A DNA stretch of 64,000 nt from Candidatus Sumerlaeota bacterium (GCA_030156535.1 JASGMJ010000016.1:1-64000), one strand, 5' to 3'; shown: positions 17,329 to 26,933, counted from the stretch's first letter. Notes: generated by a model not told the origin, from the sequence alone. Numbers and translations are program-made.

Positions 17329-18297
17329 ATGTCCACACGACGCAAGCAAGCCCTCGGCAAAGGACTCGGCGCCCTCCTCAGCGGTGCCGCCCAGCCTCAT
17401 CCACCCGCCCCCCTCGCCCCGCCAGCGGTTGCCCCACAGGCGCCGCCAACACCGCCTCAGGAAGAGGATAACCTCGGCGAACTCAGGCATATAGCCCTCT
17501 CGGAAATCTCCCCCAACCCCCATCAGCCACGCCGTCATTTCGACAGCGAGGCCCTTGAGGAACTCGCCACGTCCATCCGTACGCACGGCGTGATCCAGCC
17601 TATTCTCGTCACGGAATCGCCTGCGCCTGGCGGCGGCTACATCCTTTTGGCAGGGGAGCGCCGCCTGCGGGCCAGTGAACTCGCCCGCCAGGAAACCATC
17701 CCCGCCCGCGTCATCACCGTCACCGAATCACAGCAACTCGAACTCGCCCTCATCGAAAATGTCCAGCGCGAGAACCTCGACCCCGTCGAAGAGGCTCGCG
17801 CCTACGAAGCCCTCATCGCCGCCTTTGGCCTCAGCCAGGAAGAAGTCGCCTCCCGCGTCGGCAAATCCCGCGTCGCCATCGCCAACGCCCTGCGTCTTCT
17901 CAAGCTCCCCGAAGCCTGCCTGGCCGACATCCAGTCCGGCGCCCTCTCCGCCGGGCATGCCCGCGCCATCCTCATGCTCCACCACACGCTCCAGCAGGAG
18001 ATGCTGAGGCGCGAAATTCTGGAGAAGGGCCTCAGCGTCCGCGACGCCGAAAAGCGCGCCCGCGAGATTCCCATCGCTGCGCCCAAGTCCAATAGTTCCA
18101 GTGCCCCACCTCCTTCCAAGGCGGCACAACAAAACCTTGACGTTCTTGCCCTTCAGGAGAAATTAACCCTGTGTTTAGGATGCAAGGTTCGGATCCGAAC
18201 CCGCTCCAACAAGTCCGGGACCATCGACATCACCTACAACAGCCTCGATGATCTCGACAGAGTACTCGACCTCCTCGGAGTCAATCCCGACGACTAA
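17329..18297 (+). CDS. parB: Chromosome-partitioning protein ParB (Spo0J)
   Basis: ParB is the CTP-dependent clamp that loads at parS and spreads along DNA. The 322-residue product starts with MSTRRKQALGKGLGALLSG, the classical N-terminal ParA-activating peptide, then a Pro-rich linker. The N-domain includes ISPNPHQPRRHFDSEALEELATSIRTHGVIQPILV and the CTP-binding LLAGERRLRASELA (about residue 105). The helix-turn-helix is EEVASRVGKSRVAIANALRLLKLP (about 170-193), and a dimerisation domain closes the protein. ATG 17329 lies 1 nt after the parA stop; the open frame extends upstream to 17248 within parA, which I reject. A 71-nt spacer separates it from tolQ. Confidence 0.96.
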   Translation: MSTRRKQALGKGLGALLSGAAQPHPPAPLAPPAVAPQAPPTPPQEEDNLGELRHIALSEISPNPHQPRRHFDSEALEELATSIRTHGVIQPILVTESPAPGGGYILLAGERRLRASELARQETIPARVITVTESQQLELALIENVQRENLDPVEEARAYEALIAAFGLSQEEVASRVGKSRVAIANALRLLKLPEACLADIQSGALSAGHARAILMLHHTLQQEMLRREILEKGLSVRDAEKRAREIPIAAPKSNSSSAPPPSKAAQQNLDVLALQEKLTLCLGCKVRIRTRSNKSGTIDITYNSLDDLDRVLDLLGVNPDD

Positions 18298-18368
18298 CCG
18301 GCGGGGGAGAGCGCAAGACCGGATCCGGCCACGCACCCACCACGTGCACGCGAAGGGATCCCCCGCTC

Positions 18369-19106
18369 ATGCTCTCCCCGCTCCTTCTCTCCGCAGACCT
18401 CCGCTTGGGAGTCGATCTCCTCCAAGCCATCCGCGAATCCGATCTCGTCGGCATTCTCTGCATCGTCCTGCTCCTCTTCCTCTCCTTCAAGACGGGCTAC
18501 CACATCATCTGCAAGCGCCTCGAACTGAGCAGCGCCTCCAGTCAGTCCGAGGACTTCATCGCCGAATGCCTCGACGGCAACAAGTCGCTGCCCGAAATCT
18601 ACCAGCTTGCCAGCGAATTCCCCGACAGTCCCCTCGCCGCTCTCCTGCGCGAGGCCTACGTCGAATACGAAATGGAGATGCGCGAGGAAACCGTCGCCCG
18701 CCTCCCGCTCGAGCAGCGCGTCCAACTCGGCAAAACGAGCGTCGAGAGCGCCCTCGAACGCACCATCGCGGCCGAACTCCGGCGCCTCGAAACCCACCTC
18801 GTACACCTCGCCACCGCCTCCTCCGTGGCCCCCTTCATCGGCCTCTTCGGCACCGTCTGGGGCGTCCTGGGCTCCTTCCAGGCGCTGGGACGCGAAGGCA
18901 ATGCCGCCCTCGCCACCCTCGCCCCTGGCATCTCCACTGCCCTCATTACGACGGTCTTCGGCCTCATCGTTGCCATTCCAGCGGCTGTCATGTATAATCG
19001 CTTGTCATCCGATGTGACACGGCTCAGCAGCCAGATGGATTCCTTCGCCCACGAGCTCTCGAACGTGTTCCAGAAGCACCTGCTGCGGAGGTCTCCCGAG
19101 CTATGA
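18369..19106 (+). CDS. tolQ: TolQ/ExbB/MotA-family proton channel
   Basis: This is the stator subunit of a Tol- or Ton-type motor that uses proton-motive force to energise outer-membrane processes. The 245 residues contain three membrane spans: SDLVGILCIVLLLFLSF (about 25-41), LATASSVAPFIGLFGTVWGVLGSF (about 148-171) and ISTALITTVFGLIVAIPAAVMYN (about 186-208). The cytoplasmic loop RVQLGKTSVESALERTIAAELRRLETHL is typical of the family. The last 4 nt (ATGA) overlap the start of tolR, and a TonB/TolA-like gene follows. TolQ and ExbB cannot be separated by sequence alone; the absence of tolB and pal downstream leaves the Tol assignment tentative. Confidence 0.9.
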   Translation: MLSPLLLSADLRLGVDLLQAIRESDLVGILCIVLLLFLSFKTGYHIICKRLELSSASSQSEDFIAECLDGNKSLPEIYQLASEFPDSPLAALLREAYVEYEMEMREETVARLPLEQRVQLGKTSVESALERTIAAELRRLETHLVHLATASSVAPFIGLFGTVWGVLGSFQALGREGNAALATLAPGISTALITTVFGLIVAIPAAVMYNRLSSDVTRLSSQMDSFAHELSNVFQKHLLRRSPEL

Positions 19107-19522
19107 TTCGCCGCCACCGCGCCATCGCCCGCCCCATGGCCCAGATCAACGTCACCTCCATGCTGGACATCACTTTCGTCCTGCTGATCGCGTTCATGAT
19201 CGTCGCCCCGGCCCTCCGCCACGGCATCGAGATCGAACTCCCCACGGTGCGCAAGGCCCCCTCCCAAGCGCCCCAGAAGCCCATCTCGATCATTGTGAAA
19301 TCTGACTCTACGGGCGACCTTGTTTATCTCGACGGCGCTCCCGTGGCCCTCACCGATCTCGTCACCGAAATCAGCCGGGTCGCGCCCGACCTTGCCGAGC
19401 GCCCCGTGACGCTCGAGGGCGACAAAGCCGCCAACTGGGAGGCCATCGCCCGCGTCATCGCCGAGCTTCGCGATGGCGGCATCACCAATATCGGCATCAT
19501 CACCACCGTCTCGGAGTCCTGA
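19103..19522 (+). CDS. tolR: TolR/ExbD-family energy-transducing protein
   Basis: The 139-residue protein has one N-terminal membrane span ([20 protein letters not shown]) with the essential proton-carrying aspartate at position 22, preceded by the PMAQINVT lead-in shared by TolR and ExbD. The periplasmic domain (IEIELPTV to the end) has the usual ExbD strand pattern. It overlaps tolQ by ATGA, so translation is probably coupled, and it ends 4 nt before the TonB/TolA-like gene. Together the three genes encode a complete inner-membrane energising complex. Confidence 0.92.
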   Translation: MIRRHRAIARPMAQINVTSMLDITFVLLIAFMIVAPALRHGIEIELPTVRKAPSQAPQKPISIIVKSDSTGDLVYLDGAPVALTDLVTEISRVAPDLAERPVTLEGDKAANWEAIARVIAELRDGGITNIGIITTVSES

Positions 19523-19526
19523 GACA

Positions 19527-20390
19527 ATGGCCAGGCGCTTCAAGTTCATAGGCTTGACGGGCAGTGCGATTGTTCATGCCGTTCTCTTCGGCCTGATCAT
19601 CCTCGTCTCCCTGCGCCCCGCCCCCGTCATGACCATCAGCGCCTCCGAGCCCGTCAGCGCCCAGCTCATCGAGCGCGCCCAGCCCGAGGCCCCCGCCAAA
19701 CCGACCCCCGCGCCCAAACCCGAACGCACTCCCGAACCGTCAAAGCCCAAGGAAATCAAAATCCCTGAGAAGGCCAGAGAAACCCCCAAGCCCACTCCCA
19801 AACCCAAGAAGACTCCGGCCCCCACGCCGAAGCCGAAAAAAACTCCGGCGCCGACCCCCAAGCCTCAACCGACGCCGAAGCCCACCCCGCGGGCCACCCC
19901 GCGCCCCGTCGCCACGCCCATTCCCACGCCCCCGCCCCTGGACCCGGCCAAGGCCCGTGAGCTCTACGAGAAGCGCAACCTCAGCAGTACCGGCCGCGAC
20001 CCCAAGCCCACGCCAACCAAGTCGAAGGTCATTGCGCGGGCGGACACGCGGACGAACAAGTTCACCTCGAAAGCCGTCAACGTCGGCGCCACGGCCATGC
20101 ACGGCGACGGTCTCCCCGAATACTATTCGGAAGGTGCCCTGCGCGCCGTCGGCCGCAACTTCATTGTGCCCGAGAGCGACAAGCGCGACGTCATCGCCAT
20201 CGTCGAGATCACGATCCTGCGCGACGGTTCGCTGACGGACTTCCGCGTCGTCAAATCCGCAGGCTCGTCCCGGCTCGACAAGATGGCCCTCGATGCACTC
20301 AGGGCAACGAAGCGCTTCTCGCCACTGCCCGACAGCATCACGGGCTCCAGCATCCGCCGCCGCATCACGTTTTCCTACAAGGATTTCTGA
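19527..20390 (+). CDS. TonB/TolA-type energy-transducing protein with Pro-Lys-Thr spacer
   Basis: The 287-residue product spans the periplasm to carry energy from TolQR/ExbBD to the outer membrane. Its single span [22 protein letters not shown] keeps the S-x3-H face that contacts the proton channel. Residues about 50-150 are a rigid spacer of imperfect [11 protein letters not shown] repeats. The C-terminal domain (about 200-287; [49 protein letters not shown]) is the TonB_C fold. ATG 19527 follows the tolR stop by 4 nt and fits the membrane span; upstream in-frame codons lie inside tolR. The 3' end overlaps the convergent membrane protein by 16 nt. Confidence 0.87.
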   Translation: MARRFKFIGLTGSAIVHAVLFGLIILVSLRPAPVMTISASEPVSAQLIERAQPEAPAKPTPAPKPERTPEPSKPKEIKIPEKARETPKPTPKPKKTPAPTPKPKKTPAPTPKPQPTPKPTPRATPRPVATPIPTPPPLDPAKARELYEKRNLSSTGRDPKPTPTKSKVIARADTRTNKFTSKAVNVGATAMHGDGLPEYYSEGALRAVGRNFIVPESDKRDVIAIVEITILRDGSLTDFRVVKSAGSSRLDKMALDALRATKRFSPLPDSITGSSIRRRITFSYKDF

Positions 20391-22063
20391 ACGCCATCCG
20401 CGGGTATGGATTCGATCATATTCTCGTTCTTTACCAGCACGCACTCGCCATACGGCAATCCGATGACCGTGCGCTCGTAGAGCCGCTGCATTGTGTTCAC
20501 TCCTCGATACAAAACAAACATCCCGACGGCCACGAAGAGCATCCCGATATGCTCGTAGTGATAGCTCAGTGCCGGCCACGAGGGCGATTTCTGATGCCCG
20601 CCGCGCGTTGCCGCCAAAGCCACACTTCCGAGAAGCCACGGCACGCCCAGATACACCAGCATTGCCAGCCACCACCACCATCCGGGTCGAAGCCACCAGG
20701 CCACGGCGATCGTGTTTGCCAAAACAGCGGCCAACCAAATAACAAGGATAAACAGCGCAAAGAGAACTTGCTCTATCATTATCTCGACAGTGAAAAACCT
20801 CTCAGCAACAACCAAGATAAGTACCATGTAAGCAAGCAATATCAAATAGAGAAAATGCAGCGGCTTTAGCAGGCGAAGCAACGATGCTTCAAGTCCACCG
20901 TTCACCAATACAATTCCTCTTCTCCGCTCTCTCAGAACGAAAATCACTGTGCTGATGGCAACAACCAAAGGGACCATGTAAATCGTCAACAACCCCGTGG
21001 CTCTCTTCTCCTCGACGAACATTGCCTTCAGCATGGCACTCCAGCCCATCACCAGCACCAGCCCCGCCGCAAAGCACATCAACGCGGAAGCCCATTGCGG
21101 GCGAATCGCCTGGCGCAATGCGGCCCGCACCGTGCGGCGCACGTCGCGGCTGTAGACCCTCATGCCGCTGTTTGCCACATAGGAAGCAACGCGGTAGGCT
21201 TCCATGTCCGCTGCACGAATAAAGAGGGACGGAGCCAACTTTCCGGCGGAGTGCACCAAATGCACGATCACCAGAACCGTTACGAGTATAACCCAGAAAA
21301 ACGCCAATGCTTCTCCCAAATGGGACGACACCGATCTGTCGACTATCATGAAACCCAGAACATAGAGAAATCCCACAGCAATGATGTATGCCACGCACAC
21401 CAATGGCCCCACAAGAAGTATCGGCCACTTGTGACGCATCAAATGAAACCACACTTTCAAGGACGCGCACGCCGCACCAAAAACAACGTGAAAAAAAACA
21501 ACGACGACCAACAACATTAATCGGAAATCGTCGTTGAAACGCAAGCTGCCACCCCAGCGCAGGCGCTGTAACTGCTCGCCCCAAACCAGACTGAGTCCAC
21601 CCACCATCACCAATCCCAACGGCAGAATCGAACCAATGACGACTGCCCAGAAGACGCTGCCGAATGCCATCTCGCGCGCACTCAATCGCGTGATCATCAA
21701 TTCTTCGAGCCGCTCGCGCGTCATCCACCGATTCGAGAAAGCAAGAAGGTTAAGTGGAAAACCAAATAGCGCCACAACAACACTGGTGAGCAGAAGACCG
21801 ATTCCCCACCCGGTGAAGAAGTTGCTTCCAATCCGCCCAATCACGGGAAGGAACATGTCACCCGATCCGGCCTGGAATGCACACAGAACGAGACCGGAAC
21901 CTGTCAGCAACCCGACCCCCACGCACACCAGCACCTGTGCCACGGCAAACAGCAGCGCCACCCACCCCAAGCGCAGCGGCGACCCGGCAACAACGAGCGG
22001 ATTCTCCGCCGCCGTGCGCAGCAATCGCCACAACGTCCTGAAGTATTCCCGCCGTCCGATCAT
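20375..22063 (-). CDS. Polytopic membrane protein, possibly ABC-2-type permease-like
   Basis: This 562-residue protein has about 12 hydrophobic segments and no family I recognise with certainty. The stretch [43 protein letters not shown] (about residue 110) resembles the first cytoplasmic loop and second helix of ABC-2 permeases (rank of T/L-P-x-S before the helix). A cytoplasmic segment [34 protein letters not shown] divides it into two halves that look like a tandem permease. No ATPase gene is adjacent; mlaF is 9 kb away and an unlikely partner. The middle of the gene (about 20700-21500) is much more AT-rich than its neighbours. ATG 22063 is chosen because the open frame beyond it is antisense-like and Arg-rich. 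Confidence 0.55.
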   Translation of the reverse strand: MIGRREYFRTLWRLLRTAAENPLVVAGSPLRLGWVALLFAVAQVLVCVGVGLLTGSGLVLCAFQAGSGDMFLPVIGRIGSNFFTGWGIGLLLTSVVVALFGFPLNLLAFSNRWMTRERLEELMITRLSAREMAFGSVFWAVVIGSILPLGLVMVGGLSLVWGEQLQRLRWGGSLRFNDDFRLMLLVVVVFFHVVFGAACASLKVWFHLMRHKWPILLVGPLVCVAYIIAVGFLYVLGFMIVDRSVSSHLGEALAFFWVILVTVLVIVHLVHSAGKLAPSLFIRAADMEAYRVASYVANSGMRVYSRDVRRTVRAALRQAIRPQWASALMCFAAGLVLVMGWSAMLKAMFVEEKRATGLLTIYMVPLVVAISTVIFVLRERRRGIVLVNGGLEASLLRLLKPLHFLYLILLAYMVLILVVAERFFTVEIMIEQVLFALFILVIWLAAVLANTIAVAWWLRPGWWWWLAMLVYLGVPWLLGSVALAATRGGHQKSPSWPALSYHYEHIGMLFVAVGMFVLYRGVNTMQRLYERTVIGLPYGECVLVKNENMIESIPADGVQKSL

Positions 22064-22370
22064 GCCCCGCCGCCTTCCGTGCCGTGCGTCCCTGTCATTC
22101 GAGCGATATCGCACCAGAGACGCAAGCGCGCAGGACGCTCTCAAGGGGGCGTGGCGATCAGGTGGAGGAACAAGGGACGAAAAGGACTGCAAGGACCGAG
22201 AGGCACAGAGTGGCCGAAAAAACAGCGGCAACCGAAAGGAACGAAGGGCGTGAAAGGGCAGCAGAAGTCCAAGGATTGCGGGAAGGCGGGAGGTTGCCGA
22301 GCTTGGGCAGGTTTCGCCGATTGCCTCGGTGGGGCCTCTTCGCGTATCGCCGAAGACCAAGGGTCGCACC
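22064..22370. other. Divergent 307-nt spacer between membrane protein and SpoU gene
   Basis: I see no gene here. Bases about 22170-22200 contain AGGGACGAAAAGGACTGCAAG, a purine-rich short repeat of a style common in intergenic regions of uncultured bacteria. No clear promoter pair or terminator can be fixed. Confidence 0.35.
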
Positions 22371-23174
22371 ATGAACCGCATCGTGATCGAATCACCGGAC
22401 AATCCGCGCGTTCGCGCCTGGCGCAAGCTGGCCACGCCAAAGGGGCGCGCGGCTGCGGGCGCGTATTTCGTCGAGGGGCCGCATCTGGTCGAGGAAGCGG
22501 TGCGGGCTGGTGTTCCGCTCGAATGCGTCATCGCAAAAAAAGAGCACGAAAGTTCTCCTTTTCTTCGCTCCTGCACGGCTCCCATCGTTCTCGTCAGTGA
22601 TAAGGTCATGCGTGCCCTCTCGGACACCGTCACCAATCAGGGTTTGGCGGCTATCTGCAAGATGCCCGACATGGCTGCTTTCCAGCCCCAGCCGGGATGC
22701 TATCTGCTGCTCGACGGCGTCCAGGATCCCGGGAATGTCGGCACGATGATTCGGACAGCAGCGGCGGCAGGTTTTTTGGCTGTCATTACTGGACTTGGGA
22801 GTGCCGATGCCTTCGCCCCCAAGGTCGTCCGTGCTGCTCAGGGCGCCATCTTCCAGATCCCGGTGATCTCTGGGGAGCTGGCCGACTGGCTGCCTGCGCT
22901 ACGGCGCGAGGGGGTCGTGTGCCTGGCGGCTGCGGCGCGCGAGGGGCGCGATTTCCGGTCCGTCGAGCCAGCCACCAACGTCGGCCTGGTGATTGGCAAC
23001 GAAGGCGCGGGCGTGCGGCCGGAGGTGCTGGCCCTGTGCGACGAGGTCGTCCACATTCCGATGGTGGGGGCCACGGAATCGCTCAGCGCCCCGATTGCCG
23101 CGGGGATTTTGATGTTCCACGTGGCGCTGCCGCACGTGCCGGCTGCGGGGATGGCCTTCGGAGGCGAAGGGTGA
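22371..23174 (+). CDS. SpoU/TrmH-family RNA 2'-O-methyltransferase
   Basis: The 267-residue SPOUT-fold enzyme uses S-adenosylmethionine to methylate a ribose 2'-OH in rRNA or tRNA. The N-terminal substrate-binding domain contains SPDNPRVRAWRKLATPKGRAAAGAYFVEGPHLVEEAV. The knotted catalytic domain shows motif 1 LDGVQDPGNVGTMIRTAAAAGF (about residue 125), motif 2 NVGLVIGNEGAGVRPEVLALCDEVVHIPM (about 205) and motif 3 ESLSAPIAAGILMF. This is the RlmB/TsnR-like branch; the precise target cannot be given. The TGA stop overlaps the GTG start of the next gene (GTGA), so the two are coupled. Confidence 0.92.
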   Translation: MNRIVIESPDNPRVRAWRKLATPKGRAAAGAYFVEGPHLVEEAVRAGVPLECVIAKKEHESSPFLRSCTAPIVLVSDKVMRALSDTVTNQGLAAICKMPDMAAFQPQPGCYLLLDGVQDPGNVGTMIRTAAAAGFLAVITGLGSADAFAPKVVRAAQGAIFQIPVISGELADWLPALRREGVVCLAAAAREGRDFRSVEPATNVGLVIGNEGAGVRPEVLALCDEVVHIPMVGATESLSAPIAAGILMFHVALPHVPAAGMAFGGEG

Positions 23175-23512
23175 TCGAGTCGGGGAACGCGGAGCAGCTC
23201 GGCGCGGAGCGGCGCGGCTGGATGCTCGGGCACTTTCTCCCCGAGGGGTCACCGCGTCACAGCGAAGCCGTCGAGCTCAAGTGGGCGCGGCACGCGGCGG
23301 GGGAGTGCCGCGAGGCGTGGACCGAAAAGCCCGGCGTGTTCTCGATCAGCATTCTGGTGCGCGGCCGCTTCGTTCTGGAATTCGCCGAGCGCCGGGTCGA
23401 GCTGGCGCGCGAGGGGGATTTCGCGTACTGGTCGGGCGAGGAACGTCACACGTGGCGCGCCGTCGAAGAGAGCGTCATCGTCACAGTGCGGTGGCCGTCG
23501 GTGGGGGAGTAG
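23171..23512 (+). CDS. Small single-domain cupin protein
   Basis: This 113-residue protein begins at GTG 23171, which overlaps the SpoU stop as GTGA. The predicted strands read HSEAVELKWARHAAGECREAW, VFSISILVRGRFVLEFAERRVELAREGDFAYWSGEERHTWRAVEESVIVTVRW. The pattern of G-x-F-x-L near residue 63 and G-D-x-x-x-W-x-x-x-x-x-H-x-W near residue 80 matches a small RmlC-like cupin barrel. Metal ligands are incomplete (one His visible in EERHTW), so it may be non-catalytic. Its function is unknown. A gap of only 19 nt separates its end from the convergent folC gene. Confidence 0.7.
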   Translation: MIESGNAEQLGAERRGWMLGHFLPEGSPRHSEAVELKWARHAAGECREAWTEKPGVFSISILVRGRFVLEFAERRVELAREGDFAYWSGEERHTWRAVEESVIVTVRWPSVGE

Positions 23513-23531
23513 GGCAGGCCCCAGCCGAACA

Positions 23532-24896
23532 TCAGCCCAACAACTCATGGTGTCGCCGGGTCATGGGCACGAGGGCGTAGAGCGAACCCGTGGCGAGCAG
23601 TGATGCGTTGCTCCCGGCCACGGCCATGCCGCGTGTCACGGCGTCCTGGGGCGAGGCGGCAATCTCGACAGCAAGGCCCTGCTCGCGCGCCGTGGCCGCC
23701 AGCTCCTCCGCCGTTGCTCCGCGTCCGCCCGCCAACGGAAAGCACACGCAATAGGCAATCGCGCCGGAAGGCGCGGCTTCCAGCAGGGCGCGCAAGAAAG
23801 CCGCGCGGTCCTTGTCCCGATTCATTCCCCACAGCAGCACGAACGGCCCCGGCGCCTCCGCCGCCAGCGCGGGCAGATTGCGGCCGAGCGCGGCGGCGCT
23901 GAGCGGGCAATGCGCGGCGTCGACGACGAGCGCGGGGGGGCCGGAGTGAATCTCCAGCCGCCCGGGCCATGAAACCGATGCAACGCCCGCCGCAACAGCT
24001 GCGGGATCGAGCGCACGACCGCGCCGCGCGAGGAACTCCGACGCCGCCCCCACGGCCAGCGCAAGATTCGCCGCCTGGTGGTCGCCGGCGAGGGGCAGCT
24101 CCACATCGACGGCGTCGTCAGCGATGAAAAGACGAACTTTCTGACTCCGGGGCTGGCTTTCGAGAATCCGGAAGGCGCACGGCTCCAGCAGCGGCGCGTC
24201 ACGTTCGCGCGCCACCGACGCGATTGCCTCCCACGCCGCGCGCCGGCGCTCATCCCACGGCGTGAACACGGCCACGGGGACGCCGGGCTTGATGATGCCT
24301 GCCTTTTCGCGCGCAATTTCCTCGATCGTCGATCCGAGCACGTGCAGGTGGTCCATCCCGATGGGGGTGATCGCGCAGACCACGGGATCGACGACGTTCG
24401 TGCAGTCGAGCCGCCCGCCGAGCCCGACCTCCAGCACGCCGGCTTCGACGCCCGCTGCGGCGAACTCGCGAAAGCACATCGCCGTCAGCACCTCGAACAC
24501 GGTGCGCAGCCACGTCTTGTCCACGGAGGGATGCGGCTCGCGGCGGTCGAGCCACGGTTCGATGCGGGCGAGGGCGGCCTCGAATTCGGGGAACGTCCAG
24601 GCGTGGCCGCCAAGGCGGAAGCGCTCGCCGTAGTGTTCCAGATGGGGCGAGGTGAAGAGGCCGGTGCGCAGGCCGTGGGCGCGCAGGAGGGACTCGGCCA
24701 TGGCGCACGTGGAGCCCTTCCCCTTGGTGCCCGCCACGTGCAGCCACGGCGTGGCCTGTTGGGGGCTGTCCTGCGCGGCGAGCCAGCGCCGGAAGCCGTC
24801 GAGGTTGTACTCCTCGTCGCTGTAGCGGCGGGCGCGGGGCTGGCGTTCGAGATCGGTAAGCGTGTCGAGCAGCGTCACGGGGAAAGAGACCCTCAC
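23532..24896 (-). CDS. folC: Folylpolyglutamate synthase / dihydrofolate synthase
   Basis: FolC ligates glutamate to dihydropteroate or folates using ATP. The 454-residue product contains the P-loop WLHVAGTKGKGSTCAMAESLL (about residue 48), the omega-loop region GLFTSPHLEHYGERFRL, the family signature VLEVGLGGRLDCTNVVDPVVCAITPIGMDHLHVLGSTIEEIAREKAGIIK and the C-terminal domain start GDHQAANLALAVGAASEFL. No ATG lies near the N-terminus; GTG 24896 overlaps the rlmN stop as GTGA and is in frame, so I choose it (a second GTG lies 6 codons in). An open frame that continues upstream to 26081 is the out-of-frame shadow of rlmN. Confidence 0.93.
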   Translation of the reverse strand: MRVSFPVTLLDTLTDLERQPRARRYSDEEYNLDGFRRWLAAQDSPQQATPWLHVAGTKGKGSTCAMAESLLRAHGLRTGLFTSPHLEHYGERFRLGGHAWTFPEFEAALARIEPWLDRREPHPSVDKTWLRTVFEVLTAMCFREFAAAGVEAGVLEVGLGGRLDCTNVVDPVVCAITPIGMDHLHVLGSTIEEIAREKAGIIKPGVPVAVFTPWDERRRAAWEAIASVARERDAPLLEPCAFRILESQPRSQKVRLFIADDAVDVELPLAGDHQAANLALAVGAASEFLARRGRALDPAAVAAGVASVSWPGRLEIHSGPPALVVDAAHCPLSAAALGRNLPALAAEAPGPFVLLWGMNRDKDRAAFLRALLEAAPSGAIAYCVCFPLAGGRGATAEELAATAREQGLAVEIAASPQDAVTRGMAVAGSNASLLATGSLYALVPMTRRHHELLG

Positions 24897-26011
24897 TCGC
24901 GGGGAAGGACAACGTAGCCGCCGGAGGTCTTCTGGCGGTACTGTCCGGCAAGCTGGCCACAGGCGCCGCTGACGTCGAGGGCCTTGGACCAGCGGATGCT
25001 GCACGTCAGGTTCGCGGCACGGATCACCTCGGCGAACTCCAGCACGGCCTCGTCCGTTGGCCGCTGGTAGGGGAGAGCCGGGTCCGGGTTGAAGGGAATC
25101 ACGTTGATCTTGGTCGGAATGCCGTGGACCAGACGGATAATTTCGCGCGCGTGGCGGCGCGAATCGTTGAACCCCGCCATCAGGACGTACTCGAACGTGA
25201 TGCGCGCGCCTCCGCGCAGGGGATAGCGCCGGCACGCCTCCATCAGGTCGGCGAGCGGATACTTGCGCGTGATCGGCATGATGACCTCGCGCTCCTCCTG
25301 CGTCGGGGCGTTCAGGCTGATTGCCAGCATCGCGTTCATGCCCGACTGCGCCAGTTCGTCGAGACCCGGCAGGATTCCGCTCGTGGAGACCGTGATGCGC
25401 CGGGGCGAGAGGTCCATCCCTTCGTGATCGATCATCAGGCGAATCGCGGGAATCACGTTCTCCGTGTTCAGCAACGGCTCGCCCATGCCCATGAACACGA
25501 TGTTGCGCAGCAGACGCCCGTCGTTCTGGCGCGCGAGGTAATGCCGCGCGTAAAGCGCCTGGTCCACGATCTCGGCCGTCGTCATCTGGCGAAAGAAACC
25601 GTTCTTCCCCGTGACGCAGAACTTGCAGTCCACGGCACAGCCGACCTGCGAACTGACACACAACGTCATCTTGTCGGCGTCGGCACCCGAACCGGGCATG
25701 AGCACCGACTCGATTTTCTTCCCGTCGTCGAGCGCGAAGAGGAACTTCACGCTGCCGTCGGCCGAAGGTTTCTCGGCGATTGTTTCGGCGATTCCGCCGA
25801 ACCGGGTTTCCTCGGCCAGGCGCGCGCGCAATTCCTTGGGAAGATTGCGCATCGCCTCGAAATCGCGAACGCCCTTCTTCTGCACCCAGTGAAAGACCTG
25901 CTTGCCGCGGAACGCGGGGATGCCCTTCTCCGCGAAAAGGGCACAGAGGGCCTCTTGAGAGAGGCCGCGGAGGGCGGGCTGAAAGGGCTGGAGGGATTCC
26001 GTCATCGGCAT
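24893..26011 (-). CDS. rlmN: Dual-specificity 23S rRNA/tRNA adenine-C2 methyltransferase RlmN
   Basis: RlmN is a radical-SAM enzyme that methylates C2 of A2503 in 23S rRNA and A37 in some tRNAs. The 372-residue protein carries the 4Fe-4S motif C125-x3-C129-x2-C132 in SQVGCAVDCKFCVTG, the mechanistic cysteine C118 in MTLCVSSQ and the methyl-carrying cysteine near residue 353 (DVSGACGQLAGQY). NIVFMGMGEPLLN and ITVSTSGILPGLDELAQSG are the usual SAM-binding and barrel segments. The length matches E. coli RlmN. It is the first gene of an rlmN-folC pair with a 4-nt overlap. Confidence 0.97.
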   Translation of the reverse strand: MPMTESLQPFQPALRGLSQEALCALFAEKGIPAFRGKQVFHWVQKKGVRDFEAMRNLPKELRARLAEETRFGGIAETIAEKPSADGSVKFLFALDDGKKIESVLMPGSGADADKMTLCVSSQVGCAVDCKFCVTGKNGFFRQMTTAEIVDQALYARHYLARQNDGRLLRNIVFMGMGEPLLNTENVIPAIRLMIDHEGMDLSPRRITVSTSGILPGLDELAQSGMNAMLAISLNAPTQEEREVIMPITRKYPLADLMEACRRYPLRGGARITFEYVLMAGFNDSRRHAREIIRLVHGIPTKINVIPFNPDPALPYQRPTDEAVLEFAEVIRAANLTCSIRWSKALDVSGACGQLAGQYRQKTSGGYVVLPRE

Positions 26012-26233
26012 GGCTCGCAGGTGGTAGAGCAGAACCCATGCCCCTGCAAGGGAAGAGAGGGCTTCTGTTCATCAAAGGCACCCCAACCTGGCGTTGCCCC
26101 GCCTTCCGGGAGCAAAGGGCGCAGGCGCCCAGGGCGTTTTTCGCTTTCCCTTTGCTATTGACCTTCGCCCAATCTTCGTGGCAAAAGTCGTGCGAAACTC
26201 TTCATTCCTCTGCCCGCCAAGGGAGCGCTGCCC

Positions 26234-26875
26234 ATGTATCTCACCCGCCGCCAACGCGAGGTCTTCGAGTTCATCCGCGACTTCATCGAGACCAATGGCT
26301 ACTCGCCCTCCCTCGACGAAGTGGCCAAGGGAATGAATCTGTCCTCGCTCGCCACCGTCCACAAGCACCTGACAAACCTGTCGGAGAAGGGGCTGATCCG
26401 CCGACACTGGAACCGCGGCCGCGGGATCGAAATCATCAACGACTTGTCCGCGCCCCGCATGGTGCAGATGGAACTGGAGGCGTGCTATGCGATTCCGATT
26501 CGCGGCACCGTTGCCGCCGGCCAGCCCCTGGACGTCGAGGAGGATGACTCCGGCGACCGTCTCAGCGTCCCCGCCGATCTGATCCGCGACGCCGACAACA
26601 CCTTCGTGCTGCGCGTGCGCGGCGACTCGATGATCGAGGAAGGCATCCAGGAAGGCGACTTCATCATTTGCGAGCGGCGTGCGGAAGCGCGCAACGGCCA
26701 GGTCGTCGTCGCGCTCGTGAACAACTACGAAACGACGGTGAAGTACTTCTACCTCGAAGGCGATCAGGTCCGCCTCCAGCCCGCGAATCCCTACATGGCG
26801 CCGATCTACGTGCGCGCCCAGGACGTGGCGATCCAGGGCGTCGTCGTCGGCCTCGTCCGCAAGTACGAGGCATAA
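26234..26875 (+). CDS. lexA: SOS-response repressor LexA
   Basis: LexA represses DNA-damage genes and self-cleaves when RecA filaments form. The 213-residue protein has an N-terminal winged helix (RRQREVFEFIRDFIETNGYSPSLDEVAKGMNLSSLATVHKHLTNLSEKGLI), a hinge, and a peptidase S24 domain with the scissile Ala95-Gly96 (GTVAAGQPL), catalytic Ser132 (RVRGDSM) and Lys170 (ETTVKYFY). The recognition helix (SSLATVHKHLTNL) differs from E. coli LexA, so the operator is probably not the CTGT-N8-ACAG type. AAGGGAG lies 8 nt before the ATG. No operator could be identified by eye upstream. The gene stands alone between rlmN (divergent) and the cysteine desulfurase. Confidence 0.95.
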   Translation: MYLTRRQREVFEFIRDFIETNGYSPSLDEVAKGMNLSSLATVHKHLTNLSEKGLIRRHWNRGRGIEIINDLSAPRMVQMELEACYAIPIRGTVAAGQPLDVEEDDSGDRLSVPADLIRDADNTFVLRVRGDSMIEEGIQEGDFIICERRAEARNGQVVVALVNNYETTVKYFYLEGDQVRLQPANPYMAPIYVRAQDVAIQGVVVGLVRKYEA

Positions 26876-26933
26876 GGGAACCGCGAATCGCGCGAAGCGA
26901 GTGTCCCCGAAAGCCGTCTCTGTTTGCGTAAAG

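Noticed and set aside
23532..26081. A continuous 849-codon minus-strand reading frame
   Set aside because: Only its second part (FolC) has family motifs. The first part is the rlmN gene read in a wrong frame; the true start is GTG 24896.
26160..26233. A LexA operator upstream of lexA
   Set aside because: No CTGT-N8-ACAG or GAAC-N4-GTTC site or other convincing dyad is visible.
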